A DNA stretch of 64,000 nt from Enoplolaimus lenunculus (GCA_030248215.1 JASANG010002537.1:248001-312000); one strand, 5' to 3'. Shown: positions 13,801 to 25,005, counted from the stretch's first letter. The notes: generated from the sequence alone by a model not told the origin. Made by a program: numbers and translations.

Positions 13801-16662
13801 GTGTTTATTAATCTACGCAGCACATGGTGACTGATTAGGGAGAATATAAGTTCTTAAGCTTGTTGCAACACAATCTAATTCAGAACCTTTCAACGATTGC
13901 CTGCTAGACCTGGAAGTTTCTGCCTTGTTTTTGGTGTATTACAGACTGTTTAATATTTGTTGCTTGCTTAGTCCTTCGTTCCATCTGTAAACTGCAAGGT
14001 TGATTATTCGAACATGCTTTTGGATGCTTTAAGGTCTGAGACTTTGCAATATGAACAAATTAAACAACTGCAAAGGTGGACAAAAGACTTAGGTGTGCTT
14101 AAGAAAGATTTTTGGCTAGTTCCTATCTGTGAACGGTAAGTTGCCAACTATACTTTTCGGGTCACTGTTGGTTAGGTTATCATCTTTTTAGAAAGTAGCT
14201 CAAGATAAAAATTTCAATGTAATGTGAGCGAGACTGCCGAGCACTTTTTGTGCGTATGTAAACGTTGTGAACGAAAACGTGAGCAATTTCTTGGTAGGGA
14301 AATATTAGCTTTATTGCCACAGAAAGTATAGTTAAATGTAGATTGATATATTGTGTCGCAATGGACGATTGCTTAATTTGTCTACACGAGAGCCGATGGT
14401 GGGGTTCTGTATTTAATGTTGTAAAATTTATTTGTTTGTATAGCAAATTTTCCGCTGTATAACATCGAGTATTTTTCGTTTGCTATGTGGTGTTTTAGTT
14501 CTCATTGGTACCTAGCAATAATATGCTATCCTGCACATGTATGCAGTGTTTCTACTAGTCAGTGCCCTGCAGCAAAGTGCAGTGCAAACATTGGTTGCAG
14601 CAAATCAACATTTAGCAATAAAGATCAGAGCAGTGGTAGTAGTGCCGCAATGGAGCGTTTTCTCACCGTCAACAATGAGAGTTATAATTCCGAATGTGAC
14701 AGAGTGCCTCGCGAAAATGACCAAAGCTCAAACAACTGTGAACGTTTCGTTACGCCACTCACACCTCAGTCAGGCACATGTTGCTCACCTGATTTCGATA
14801 CGTGGACGCTACACAGTCATTCTAGCAACGGCAATTCCTTGGGCTGCTCAGGCGAAAAGTCTCATCCATCAATAGATACTTCTATTCGTTCGCATAATTC
14901 GTCTCAATCGATTTATGATGCATCAACCGTTTTTCATCAATCAATTGCTGCACGCAACGACCAATGTTGTTGTCTACAGAATCTGACTGATTCTTCTGAT
15001 AGTTCAGAGAGGTATCTTGGAAACATTTTTACCTCTGAAACATTTTTGGTCAAGCCTATAATACGCAGTTAACTCACAATGTAACGTTATATGGTAGACT
15101 ACTAACTCCGTGTGTAGTTTGTTGCGAGAGGTTTTGTTTCGGTTTGAAAAGTTGTCGTTTTTTTGCTGAAACTGCGTATTGCTATCAACGTTCAAATTTA
15201 ACAACAACGTTCAAATTTAGCGCAGATGAATCGTCTTCTGTTTTATACTTTTCAGGCCCTGTGTTTTGCTATTGAATCCGTTAGCAGAACACGAGCTACC
15301 CCACGATGCGAAAGAATTAGTGTACAGGTATGTTTTAAAGCATTGTGTAAACGTATTGGAAATGGCAGGTATAGCACCTAGTTTACGTAGTAAGCAATCT
15401 GTTATTGCACTTTATATTGCTACTGCAGAGTCAATCGAGGGATTTTCGGTTTCGACGCATAAGTATTATTTGACCGTGTTCAGTCTCGTATATAACAGCA
15501 AAACATTTTTGGGTATATTGTGTCAGATTTTGGAATAATTTCTCGGCATATTTCTTAGCGTTGTCATTTTCATGTATAAGCACACATCTTAACCGTTGCT
15601 TTTATTTTTCAGGTTTTTAAATTGTGAATATTTGTGTCAAAATCAGCCGTTTGGTGTACGATGTTTCAACGAACAGTTGGAGTCGTTGCCGTTCAATGAA
15701 CACAGCATGCCTTGGATTGAACCACCTGTGCCACAACAGCAAAATCTACATGATTGTGGTGTTTTTATCCTTCAGTATGCTGAAACATTTTTGCAGGTTG
15801 GTTATAATTTGCTATGTGCCTACCCTGTTGTATTGGCTACTCATGCATAGTTATTGTCATAGTATATTGTAGATAGTGCATTAAAATGTTATCTACTGCA
15901 CTACGTACATACACGCTAACAAACGCAGTTTAACCCTTTCTCACATGAATATTTGCAATTTCATATGAGATGCACTTTCAAGATAAGATTCGATCCCCAG
16001 TCTCTCGTGTGGGAGACGTTTACGATGATTATTCAGCTATAGGAGCTTGACGCTCGAGCCCGAGGGGGCTTTTACGTCTTGTAGAGATTTTGCACTGCAC
16101 ATATGTGTTAGAATTGTTTAACGATGCTCATAGTATCTGTGTTGCTCATTTATTATTTGTGTTTAGTTGCCCATAGAATACTCTATGAGTTAAAGGGTTA
16201 ACAGCATTTAAATTCAAGAAAAAATGTAGTTATGAAACCAACGTTTTTAAGGCGGTCCGTGCTGAATGATTAGCTAACAAGCTGAAACGAGCAAAACATT
16301 TGAGCTAAAATTATCGTTGGGACCCAAATGTTTGAAAAGTTTAATTAAGGCTTTTCAGAACCCGAATGGTTTGACACTCACTGCTCAAAATCCAGTTTCT
16401 TTATCATGTCTTTGCAACACCGGCTGTCAATGTAACAGTCGTTTCTATGCACTCATTGACGCTGTGAAAGTTACGAACAACAAGCGCCGTGTAAGTTTGT
16501 TCGACTATATTGTGTAACAAACCAATTATATAATATTTTGCTAAATTTTGAGTATTTTATTCAAACTGATGCACTCAACCATTCTTTATTTTTAAATTTT
16601 AGACCATCTATGAGATATGCAAGCAATTCGGTGTGGTGAAAAATATTCTATTTGCATCGTAA
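1829..16662 (+). CDS. SENP6/7: SENP6/SENP7-type (Ulp2-class) SUMO protease, 5' end not found
   Basis: C48-family cysteine protease expected to trim SUMO chains in the nucleus. Exons read: 1829-1949, 5967-6136, 7713-7835, 7976-8052, 9026-9176, 12270-12359, 12616-12652, 12906-13031, 13647-13751, 14034-14135, 14499-15011, 15256-15327, 15613-15796, 16359-16490, 16603-16662. Phases agree at every junction and give about 686 residues. The first seven exons (about residues 1-255) are low-complexity and recognised only because they stay in frame. The catalytic domain starts near DLDCLAENNYLTDVVVDFYM (12.96 kb). Its His is in SHWYLAI (codon 14503-14505) and its Cys in NLHDCGVFILQY (codon 15755-15757). 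Between them lies a Ser/Asn-rich insert of about 170 residues, as in human SENP6/7. Where SENP6 has Asp in CILLMDSL, this gene has Asn (CVLLLNPL, codon 15275-15277). The first exon could start at 1823 instead. The start codon is unresolved and may lie left of the window. Family is sure; the N-terminal exons are less so. Confidence 0.87.
2026..2343 (+). CDS. Orphan open frame, possible alternative exon
   Basis: An uninterrupted frame of about 100 codons follows an acceptor-like ATAG and ends at TGA 2341-2343. It begins LLMFARTVSNGTRLVPAP and includes MIKRGEKGKIGLICKFG. Composition looks coding-like (few rare runs, mixed residues), but I recognise no family. It sits in the first large intron of the SUMO protease gene on the same strand. 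It could be an alternative last exon, a transposon fragment or chance. Confidence 0.25.
2520..3330. repeat. G-tract composite repeat (left and right G-rich arms, AT-rich core)
   Basis: Two arms (about 2560-2740 and 3170-3310) are made of runs of six or more C or G joined by AGCAAAATT/AGGAAACT-type spacers. The core at 2762-2957 recurs with high identity at 33983-34208 inside an Aurora intron, where it is again followed by a GGGGGCCCCCCAGGAAAACTG arm remnant. This indicates a dispersed element with G-rich ends. Family unknown. Confidence 0.6.
3562..3887. mobile_element. Fragment of hAT-like family B (CCGGATAC repeats)
   Basis: The stretch has repeated ATACCGGAGCCGGAT-type words and the GGAACCACAAATATCCGG segment shared with the complete family copy at 41079-41452 and with fragments at 37.1 and 40.6 kb. 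It is interrupted by the family A element that starts at 3888. Confidence 0.5.
3888..4193. mobile_element. hAT-like MITE, family A (GATGCC repeats)
   Basis: Ends TAGGGATGTGCCGATACC and GATTAATCGGCACATCCCTA are inverted repeats. Subterminal regions consist of CCGATGCCGAT-type hexamers. Same family as 11149-11514 and 33303-33695, which have target-site duplications; this copy has none that I can see. Confidence 0.7.
4728..5332. mobile_element. hAT-like element, family H (GGTCTC repeats)
   Basis: Left end CAGGGATAGGCGGTCTCGGT matches the complement of the right end, which finishes GACCGCCCGTCCCTG. Both ends continue into GGTCTCGG/CCGAGACC hexamer arrays. The middle is unique AT-rich DNA. Flanks share TGCCT, but no clean 8-bp duplication is visible. 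Confidence 0.6.
6174..7640 (+). mobile_element. LINE 3' remnant with minisatellite tail
   Basis: An open frame at 6174-6383 encodes CPFCSYEADTGTHFLLRC, a C-x2-C-x8-H-x4-C knuckle of the type found at the C terminus of non-LTR retrotransposon reverse transcriptases, then ends at a stop. It is followed at about 6384-7400 by some seven degenerate units of 150-180 bp, each starting near ATGCAAATTAGCTATTAGCT. A terminal segment has TCGGTTCATCCGTTCCTGAG. The LINE body is missing upstream: the SUMO protease exon at 5967-6136 is only 40 bases away. Confidence 0.65.
8149..8473. mobile_element. hAT-like MITE, family D (GATTCG repeats), exact 8-bp duplication
   Basis: Element runs from CAGGGTGGCAGC to GGTGCTACCCTG and is flanked on both sides by CGACTAAC (8141-8148 and 8474-8481). 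Subterminal arrays of GGATTCGGATTCGG are present at both ends. Other copies or parts are at 34.25-34.37 kb (reversed) and 48.08-48.42 kb. It sits in the SUMO protease intron 8053-9025. Confidence 0.9.
10198..10472. mobile_element. hAT-like MITE, family C (GGAATC/CCGGAA repeats), exact 8-bp duplication
   Basis: Left end CAGGGTGCAACTGGAATTAC; right end is a diverged complement (GGAATTCCGGTTGC). ATTGTCTC flanks it at 10190-10197 and 10473-10480. Relatives follow at 10525-11010 and lie at 46676-47075 in a TXNDC11 intron. Confidence 0.8.
10525..11010. mobile_element. Second family C hAT-like copy, degenerate
   Basis: Starts CAGGGTGCACAGCGTAACTG and contains ATCGGAATCGGAAC words at both ends, finishing near AATCGGAATTCCGGTT. 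It is older than its neighbour at 10198: both ends have drifted and no duplication is visible. Confidence 0.5.
11149..11514. mobile_element. hAT-like MITE, family A, near-exact 8-bp duplication
   Basis: TAGGGATGTGTCGATTAATC at the left and GGTATCGGGCACATCCCTA at the right, with CGGCATCGGC arrays inside both ends. Flanks are ATTATAAT (11141-11148) and ACTATAAT (11515-11522), 7 of 8 identical. It lies in the SUMO protease intron 9177-12269. Confidence 0.85.
13206..13570 (-). repeat. Inverted 5'-truncated copy of the LINE tail/minisatellite
   Basis: Reverse complement of the 6.4-7.6 kb element: the CGGACGGAC-type terminal segment comes first, then about one and a half minisatellite units (ATTAGCTAATTGC, CACTAATTATTAGGGTTACAAGC). 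It lies inside the SUMO protease intron 13032-13646. Confidence 0.6.
15930..16201. mobile_element. piggyBac-like MITE carrying a tRNA-like segment
   Basis: Starts TTAACCCTTTCTCACATG and ends ATGAGTTAAAGGGTTAA: inverted ends inside TTAA, the piggyBac signature. The interior, read on the minus strand, contains GCTCCTATAGCTGA and GGGGATCGAATC, tRNA A-box/B-box-like words in tRNA spacing. A second copy is at 54441-54709. This copy is in the SUMO protease intron 15797-16358. Confidence 0.75.
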
Positions 16663-16666
16663 TAAA
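16661..16666 (+). promoter_or_regulatory. Polyadenylation signal of the SUMO protease gene
   Basis: AATAAA overlaps the last two bases of the stop codon (TAA, 16660-16662), so the 3' UTR may be only a few tens of bases long. Confidence 0.5.
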
Positions 16667-17918
16667 TGTTTGTCACAATCTCAGTTGATTTGTTTCAGTT
16701 TATAGCTCCTATCTTATATTTTGATCCCGCTGTCGTATTATTGTATCACTCAGGTGAAACTTTTTTCTTGCGTAAACTTTATTACACAGTAAAGCTTTTC
16801 TTGAACAAACTATATTATTTGATCGTTTGTTAGTCTTCAAGCCAGAATGTTTTGCGTTTCGTAATTACTTCGATTAACACTTTCTGGGAAACATTGTTAA
16901 AAGTGCCACAATTTACTACCCTCAGTGTACAAATATCAATCTACATATTGTTTTCAATTTCTACTAAATTTATATTGTAATGGTGATGTTTTCAATCATA
17001 TTGTATTTATTTATTGACAATAAAATGTTCAAATAGTGTTTTAAGTTGAGTGGTAGGATTGGTATAAAGCAGCTCGTCTAAACGAATATGAGTTTTCAAG
17101 ATTTTTACAGCCAGGGTGCAACTGGATATCCGTTTAAGGTTAAATCTTGTGTCTGTTTATACGTTATAAAAAATGCCGGAAATGGTTATAATTATGTTCA
17201 AAACTACATATATATCGCAGTTTTTCGTGGCAAATTGGTGCTGTTGATTTCAGAAACTCGTTGAATATTCCGAAGTCTCTATTGTCAAATACATCTATGA
17301 AAGTTCTATTTCAATTTCCGTTATTTTTACTATTCGTTTGCAGCCTATCGACAACCCCGAAAATAGGAAGGCACAGCGTAATTCCCCCCCCCCCCCAGAA
17401 AGCTCTAGCATAGTATATCCAAAACACCCAGTTTAAATCAGAAGCAAAAACGATACCCCGCAACATTTCCTTTCGGAAACCTCGTGCTAACGTTATATTT
17501 CTGCGTTTTACAAAATTTCGCTGCAACAGCCAAACATAAACCTTTGGTTTTAATGTTTTGCGGTGAACAAATCCAAGGTGAACCGGCAGACGATGCGAGC
17601 AATAGCTGTCACACAACGATTGAAAGAATAGCAAAGCAATGGCACTGCAAAAGTATTGCCGATACTTTTTTAACATACTAGTCTGTTTGAATGCTATAAA
17701 TTTCACTTCCTGGCGTTTATCAGCGTGTCTGATAATTGAAACTGTTCTCTCTTGCGTTTGTGTTTGTAAAAACTAATTGAAATGAGCCAGTCTCATAAAA
17801 TTTAAATCATGTACAGAAATTGTCGAATAATTCGGTAAAGTTTTTCTATCTTTTCTTAAATGCAGACCTGTTGCCCCCTGATTAATACATAGATTTACAT
17901 GTTTTCAGCTACAACAAT
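16667..17918. other. Intergenic spacer between SUMO protease and MBTPS2
   Basis: No gene seen. It holds a family C fragment beginning CAGGGTGCAACTGGATATCC near 17112, a run of about 13 C at 17385-17397, and a family A hAT-like fragment at 17640-17780. MBTPS2's promoter and any 5' UTR exon should lie here; an acceptor-like GTTTTCAG sits 10 bases before its ATG. Confidence 0.5.
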
Positions 17919-20900
17919 ATGAATTTGATTGTGGCAATATGTATCATTGTATTTTGGATAGTAGCGACAATAATATATTTTATATTAGACAAATGGTGTA
18001 GCAGTAATTCAATCAGGTTGAATGAACAGGGACTATCTCTATCATTGTGTCAAGTACGTTTGTAAATGTTTGCCGACGCGAAATAGTCAGGCACGCTGCC
18101 AGATGTTGACACCAGAACTATGGTCCATACTATAGAATCTGTTCAAAGTCGCTTGTACATCATCAGAAACCGTTGTATGCCCCCTCTAAAACATATTTGG
18201 GTAGAGATTTTAAAAGGAGAGAGTACATACAGTTTTCAAGTTATGCGTTACATTTTTGGAAAATGTAAGACATAACATAGTTTTTGTTTTAACTTCTGCA
18301 CGCAACAAAATATGACGCTGTCTTGCCTGTATACTCGAATACATTTGGGTTATCGTAATATATCTCGTTAGTTTTAGCAACGAAATTTTCACAATTTTTA
18401 AGAAAATTGAGTTGTTCAATGATTTTATTGGCCTGGGGCAACATTTTTTCCTTTAATTGCCAAGATTTGTCCAAAAAGAAAATAAAGACAAGACATTGCG
18501 GATGGTTGTCAATTAAAAGCCCAAATTTCAACAATGTTTAAGTACCTTTATTGTCTGACCAACAGCTACCGCAAGTTTGGCTGATTTCCGACACAAGTTT
18601 AATTTTGGAAATTTGTATATTTGTGTTGCTTCGCTGACGTCTGTTTTTTCCAACTGCTAAATTATGTTTTATAGATACGATTTCGTTCGAAACGCATTGC
18701 CAAGAAAATATTTGCAACATTAACCTCAGTTGTAACTGAAAATCCTGCAGTAGAAACGGTGTGCTGTATATGGTTTGATTTGGGAATACTTGTTGCGTCC
18801 ACAGCAACCGTTGCCACACTTGGTTTTCTGTCATGGCTTACTCTGCGGTCTATCGTTATGCCTTGCTGCGAAAGCGTAGTCTTTACTTTCTTTGCCGAAC
18901 AGTCAGACACTACGCTTATTGGACAAGAAAGATCTGAACCGATTGTTCTGGTTCCGATCGTTCCTGGGGCTAACGTTCCATTGAGTCAGGTAATTCATTA
19001 TTTACCTGATAAGCAGTGACTTCCGGCTCCGGTATAATTCGTTGTGCTCCGTTGCTGATAGTTGGCTATCTGGTTTCAGCCTGCTGATAATTATGTGGCA
19101 CATTTAAAGATCAGGGGCGGAACGTTTTTCTATTGAGCTGCAATAGAGTATGCTTAAGCTTTAGACTATTTTTGCTTAGGCTTAGGCTTTAGTTTAGGAA
19201 AATGTTTATACTACAGTGTTACGGCCCTGTCCTATACATTGGTCAGTTATGTCAATGGCGTATCGAGGTGGTGCGGATTCGTGGAGTTGCTTCGGAAACA
19301 AAAGTGAAATACCGGTTTTTATTAAGTAGAATTGACGTACTCTTAACAACGATTTTATATATTGGTCAATGTTTTCACTGGACTATCATTTCGTATGTTG
19401 GATGCATTATAAACCATTGCCTTTGTGCACAACCTGCACTCAGCGACTGTACATTAATTTGGTATAAAATTTCAAAAGTTAAGTATTAATTGTAATGGAT
19501 TTTGGATTTATTTTTGTTTTCTGAGGAATTTAAAACTCTTATGCTATGTATTTAAGGTTAACACAGGAAATGTATTGTTTTTGTTTACTGTTCTGCAATG
19601 GAAAATTTAATTTTGACACTTTGCTTAAAAGCGAAATTCTTAATTGCAGTGATAATAATTGTCCTTTTTAGCGTTTCAGGTTCCAATTTTAGTTGCAGCT
19701 ATTGCGATTGCTGGAGTGCTACATGAGTTAGGGCATGCTACGGCCGCTTGCGTTGAACGTATCACCGTAACTGCGTTTGGCGGATTTCTGGTCACAGTTT
19801 ATCCAGGTTGGTCAATTTACACTGTTTTCAGATAATGATGTGGCCTGGACCAGAATTTATAACCAGACCGCTGGCAGTCGGGACCGGATCAGTTTGGTTT
19901 TAGCGGATCGAAGGTACGGACCGAAAGTCGAACAACAATCTCATTCATCGCTCAATTAATACTGAAAAATTACAGATTTACTGGTTCGATCCGTATTCGT
20001 AAACTGGTCTTTAAATGAAATCGCTACACTGCAAATTTTTCCGAAACGTGTAAATATTGTTTTAAGCGATTATTTGTTTGCAAAATTTTGTCCTTTATAC
20101 CATGGAAACCATTGCAGTAAAATTTTAATTAAACACCAGATAACCTACGACGGACCGTACCGAAACTAAACGGACCGGACCGGACCGCTAAAAGTTTCTG
20201 GACCGGTTCCGTCCAGTTCACCTATTTATTTTCATGTGCCTGTAGACATAAATATGTTTTTTATTGAAAATTGTCTAAAAGCGAAATGTTTCGATATTAA
20301 TTTTCTCAGCAAAAGAATGAATTTGCACAAAATAAAGAGTTCAAGATTGTGTAAACTTTAATAGGACAGTTAATCTAAATGTTACAACAAATAAAATTAC
20401 TGAAATTTCCCCAACAATTCAGTTATTCGAGATTACAGTTTTTTTTTACGTAGTTTAGTATCGAGTTGTATGTTGAATTTTCAAAGCTACATCTATTCCG
20501 GTTGACTTGATTTTTATTCCAGCATATAGTTGTTGTAATGAAGGTTAAAGCCGTAAACACTGCCGGAATCAGCTTCTGAGCTAAAAAAGAATCATTGTGA
20601 AATTAAGGATATTTCAATATTAATATCTTAATTCCCCAGCGAGCTGCGAGAGGAGTAAAAATTTGAAACATTCTTGGACAACACAACGCTGTTGTGCAAA
20701 TTCAACGTTGTTTTGTGCAGTTTAATCTTTTATGTTTTCAATGGAGACACCGCTGTTAATTGTTTTGTTCAAATTCATACGTTACAATTGTTACAAAGTC
20801 CACTTGCTAATTTGTACTGTTGTATCCTTATTATTTTTAAATTAAATATTTTCTCTTAGTTGTTCACAGTTTACTCGTTGTGGGAAGATGTTCAGTTTAT

Positions 20901-23900
20901 AAGCTAACATTTTATTTCAAAATTATTTTAGGAGCCTTTACGGAACTTGACGAGCGTGCGTTCCAGTTACTTTCGCTACATCGACGGCAACGTATCTTAT
21001 GCGCTGGCATCTGGCACAACATTGTCACCGCTGCAGTTTGTGTATTGATACTGTTTTATTTGCCTACTTTACTACTTCCGTTCTATTCTCAGTCATCCAA
21101 CGGTGCTACAGTTGCCTGGGTTGATCCTGATAGTCTTCTATACGACAGTCAAAGTATTTCAGGACTTTCGCCAGGGAACACAATAACAGAAATAAACGGA
21201 TGTAACACAAACAATATAGCCTTATTCAACGGATGTTTGGAAGATATAAACATGTCTGCGAGTGCTGGATATTGTCTTGATAAAGAATTGGTAAGTAGCC
21301 TCAGCTGGCGGATCCAACTGAGGGCACCAGCCCACCACAACATGGGTTAAAATCAAAATCTTGCACTATGATTTAGTACCCAAATAGTGTTTGGCTTCTA
21401 ACTCGCTTTGTGTTCTCTTTTGTTTCGTATGTCGCGCGGCCTTGTTCATGAGAAATTTCTGGATCCGCCACTGGTAGTCTCGTTTGACCCTTGTGGTGTT
21501 TAGCCACTTTGATTTGTAGTTACTTCACTGCATGATGACGACCGATTTTATACCACAATGGCTGTGCTGTTTTTCCGGTATCATAGGGCCATTTCTCTAC
21601 GATACGATTCATCCTACTAGAGAAATTGTCCCAGGACAATTCATCCTTTCGGAGAAATCGTCCCTGAGCTATTCTTCCTCCTAAATTTCATTAGGACAAT
21701 TCCACTGCCGTCGCAGGACAAATACTCCCCAATTAAAAATTGTTGTGGAATATTTTCTCTCAGTACCGTTCCTCATTCTTCCTCCTAAATTTCATTAGGA
21801 CAACTCCACTGCCGTCGCAGGACAAATACTCCCCAATTAAAAATTGTTGTGGAATATTTTCTCTCAGTACCGTTCCTCTCCTTGCGTCTCGTACTATTAT
21901 TTCATTCCACGCGTTAACTTTTATAAGAGATCTTGGTTGTGCAAAGGCTGTTTAATATATTTTCCCATGAATTGTACCAGGACGTTGTCTCCGGGGGAGA
22001 AAGCGTCCTGTGACAAAGGAATTCAGGTTTATCAGTGATTTTGTTACTGTAAATCATTGGGTACAAGGTAAAATGCGTTGTTTTCAAACAAATAACGGAA
22101 AGTTATATTCGCGAAGGTTTTGCTCAAAATTGTTCAAATACCCTAACTATGAAATTGCTATGCGAAAATTTATTGATGGTACTTGTTAACGAACATTTTC
22201 GCACAAATTTACTGCTGAAAGCAGTCTTGAAATCTGCCTGTTCCTGCCCCGCAGCCAGGAATTCTTAGTATAAGGTTTAACATTTCCACGCCGGCAAACG
22301 GAAATTTTCCAATATAGAATTTTTTAATACGGATAGTACTTTTGGCCAGCGGGGGGCGAAGCTGTTTGCGTGAGACGGGTACTCGCCGTCACGTTGCAGC
22401 GGGTCTGTCCTGCTCGTATTCAAAATGCCGTGTGTTGTGTTTTCGTTTAGACGAACGCCAATGCTACAGCTATGTTTCATTTTGACACCTATGAAATAGT
22501 TTGTTGCCCAGATCAACTCGCGACAACTCATATATGTTTTGAGTTTGAAGCCATTGGTTCGGACGAAATCAGCCGTGGGTTAGAAAATCATTCTCACAGT
22601 TTAACAAAATTTGCTTGCCTTCATGCTCGGCAAGTAATTGATTACAAAAAGTGTCAAAAATTAACAACAAGAACCGATTGCGCGGCTGGCGATGTTTGTG
22701 TTATACCAGCAGTTTATAATGGCACCAAGTTGTTCAAGATTACGACGTTAACAATGCCATCTAAAGCAGTGTTGTTTGTTGGGACTGTTTCGCAGGTTTG
22801 TGGCTTATTCGCGGCCTCGCCTCAGCAACACCGTGTTTAGCGAGGTCGTGTTTAGATGGTTGTTCGTTTCGGTTTTGGTTTGCATATGCACGTAATGGCA
22901 GAGGTTGTACATCTGTATATATATTTTTTACTACAATCTTTTTATTACTAATTGCTTTAAGACATTCGCAGTTTGAGTGCAAGTCATCATAAATGGTGAC
23001 ATTTTTGAGCCTGACGATGCTTCCAGACAAGAATTAATTCGTTCGTTGAAGCAATGTATGCCAGTGCAGGAATATAATTTTGAGATCTATAAACGTTCCA
23101 CAAATTGAGTTATGAAATATTCGAAAAACTTCTGCGATGGCTTATTAAATTACGAACCAATTTACCGAAAGATAGCATTCTGAATTTTGAATAATGAAAA
23201 CTAAAAATAGAGTATAACGATGTAAATGCTGGGACAGTGGTGACATACTCGCAGTAACAACGAATAGCCTATATAAGCACTACTACATATTTTTCGATAG
23301 ACAAATATACGATGGACTCACTACAGTCAAACCTGTGTTAAACTGTAATTAATTACTTAGACCAAGACTGCATGACACATAACTAGACTAACAAAAAACT
23401 AAACTGTGCGGTCGAAAATTATCCAACTTATTTTCAAAGATATAACCAAAATGTCTATATACTAAATCATCCAGCTAAAGATAAACTCGTAGGAACAACC
23501 ATCCAGCCTTCTTTTAGTAAATCCAAGCGCCAATAATCCAAACCCCAACGATGTTGAACATATAAGCGTAATTTGCATAACGTGCAAATTAAACCAAGCT
23601 AAATCATATATCGATGTGACACTTGTGAGATTATTTTTAGTCAGTCAAGGAACACGCGGTGTATTGTTATTTTCAGATTGAATCTGACTTAATTCTATCT
23701 GATTACCGTTCACGAATTCCATTCATAGTCAGCGAAATGATGCCGTGGTATTGTGAGCTTTGGTTGAAATATATGATCACGATATCATTGACACTTGGCC
23801 TAGTTAATTCGGTGCCATGTTATGGCTTGGATGGCGAATATTCATGTGAAGTATTAGTAACAATTATTGCTAATTGGCTGAATTTGTCTCGAACATGTCG

Positions 23901-23994
23901 AAGAAAAGTAACACAGTTTATGACGGTTTATGGCACTTTTGTTCTTGCGGTTAATATGGTCTATGCTATTATTAAATTTTTTATAAATACATAA
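17919..23994 (+). CDS. MBTPS2: Membrane-bound transcription factor site-2 protease
   Basis: Intramembrane zinc metalloprotease (M50 family) of the Golgi. In other animals it makes the second cut that frees SREBP and ATF6 after site-1 protease. Six exons: 17919-18053, 18675-18989, 19680-19806, 20932-21290, 22451-22795, 23677-23994. All phases fit and give 532 residues (human 519). The start ATG opens a hydrophobic first helix (MNLIVAICIIVFWIV), as in human. The zinc motif HELGH is at about residues 165-169. The third ligand Asp is in NSVPCYGLDGEY at about residue 479. The region after HELGH matches the family closely (RILCAGIWHN, LPTLLLPFY), followed by the PDZ-like luminal segment and a Cys-rich stretch. 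The long poly-Ser run of human S2P is absent. Introns carry transposons at 19.1 and 19.8-20.2 kb and a 104-bp tandem duplication. All catalytic residues are intact. Confidence 0.97.
19097..19244. mobile_element. Merlin-like MITE with TTAGGC core, 7/8 duplication
   Basis: Begins GGCACATTTAAAGATCAGGG and ends CCTATACATTGGTC; flanks are AATTATGT (19089-19096) and AGTTATGT (19245-19252). The core has GCTTAGGCTTAGGC. It lies in the MBTPS2 intron 18990-19679. Confidence 0.75.
19830..20225. repeat. GGACCG-repeat element, probably another hAT-like family
   Basis: Left side has GGCCTGGACCAGAATTTATA and GTCGGGACCGGATC; right side has GGACCGGACCGGACCGCT. The layout matches the other hexamer-bearing elements here, but the exact ends and a duplication are not resolved. 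It lies in the MBTPS2 intron 19807-20931. Confidence 0.4.
21671..21878. repeat. Tandem duplication of a 104-bp unit
   Basis: Units 21671-21774 and 21775-21878 are adjacent and differ at one position that I can find (AATTCC versus AACTCC). They lie in the MBTPS2 intron 21291-22450. Such identity implies a very recent duplication. Confidence 0.9.
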
Positions 23995-25005
23995 CAGTAA
24001 TTAACTGTTCTATTTCATTTTTAAGCACTATCAAAAGCTTACGCAAAAGAAATCAATTTTCTGAATTGTATAAGAAGTAATTCGGAGCAAAATCTTTAAT
24101 GACGTTCGAACTGCTCTTGTAAAATTTTCGGACAACTCCCATACGTAACGCAGTCTGAAGCGTAAATATGGTACATGAACAATATAGAAATTTTAAGAAT
24201 TGTCAACACTGCGCTTCAAAATTGTGTCAAAAATTTCAATTCCAATACATTTCGCTGCTTCATTTTGCGTCACCACCTCCGGGTACGGCTTCAGCTTCGG
24301 CGATAGAGTTCCTAAACTCTAGAGTCCATATATGATTCAGGACCAATAAACGTTTAAACTCCAACGGATTGTTGTGAAACCGGACATATCAGTAACGAAG
24401 GGTGAATTAAAATTAAATAACAGTCCATAACCGAATGAATAACAATGGAGTACCTCTGGAAAAGTAAAATAAATATCGGCTCCCCTCTTATTCGAGTCAC
24501 TACACTGTAAAAACACTGAGTCAAATTGACTCTCCGAAATAGGCTCTACGGGACTACACAAACTGAGTCAAATTCGACTCCACCAGAGTCATACGTGCGA
24601 CTTAGTGAGTTGAATTTGACTCTGGTGGAGTCGAATTTGACTCAGTTTGTGTAGTCCCGTAGAGCCTATTTCGGAGAGAGTCAATATGACTCATCATTTT
24701 CTGCAGTGTACAGCAGCTAGCAGTTCTCTTCATTTTTCACATCTGGTACATCCTGTAATCTAGTACTTGCCGGAGAACGGGATATATCGGTTTGAGGTGA
24801 ACATCGGTATCCGGTTTCGTGAACAGTGTATGGAACAAGGGCGCACTGTTTTTGCATAATCTTACGCTTCGAGATATTTTTTGCTTAGGCTTGTGCTTTA
24901 GGCTTAGGAACATGATTTTATACTGCCGTTACGGCCCTTGGTTACAGCAGAAAACTTAAATAATTTAAAGTTTACTTTCTTAACATGTATTCGTTTTTTG
25001 TTTCC
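23995..25005. other. Intergenic, repeats only
   Basis: Region downstream of MBTPS2. It holds the TA-flanked palindrome at 24501-24710 and a TTAGGC-type Merlin-like fragment at about 24830-24950 (ends near ACAAGGGCGCACTG and TTACGGCCCTTGG). No coding signal seen. Confidence 0.5.
24501..24710. mobile_element. TA-flanked near-palindromic MITE
   Basis: Ends TACACTGTAAAAACACTGAG and the complement of CATTTTCTGCAGTGTA. Two arms of about 75 bp, rich in GAGTCAAATT words, are inverted copies around a short centre at about 24590-24605. The TA at each outer edge fits a TA target site, as for Tc1/mariner-type elements. Confidence 0.8.

Noticed and set aside
14537-14875. 112-codon frame at 14.5-14.9 kb
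   Set aside because: It lies within SUMO protease exon 14499-15011 in another frame; the conserved SHWYLAI frame is the real one.
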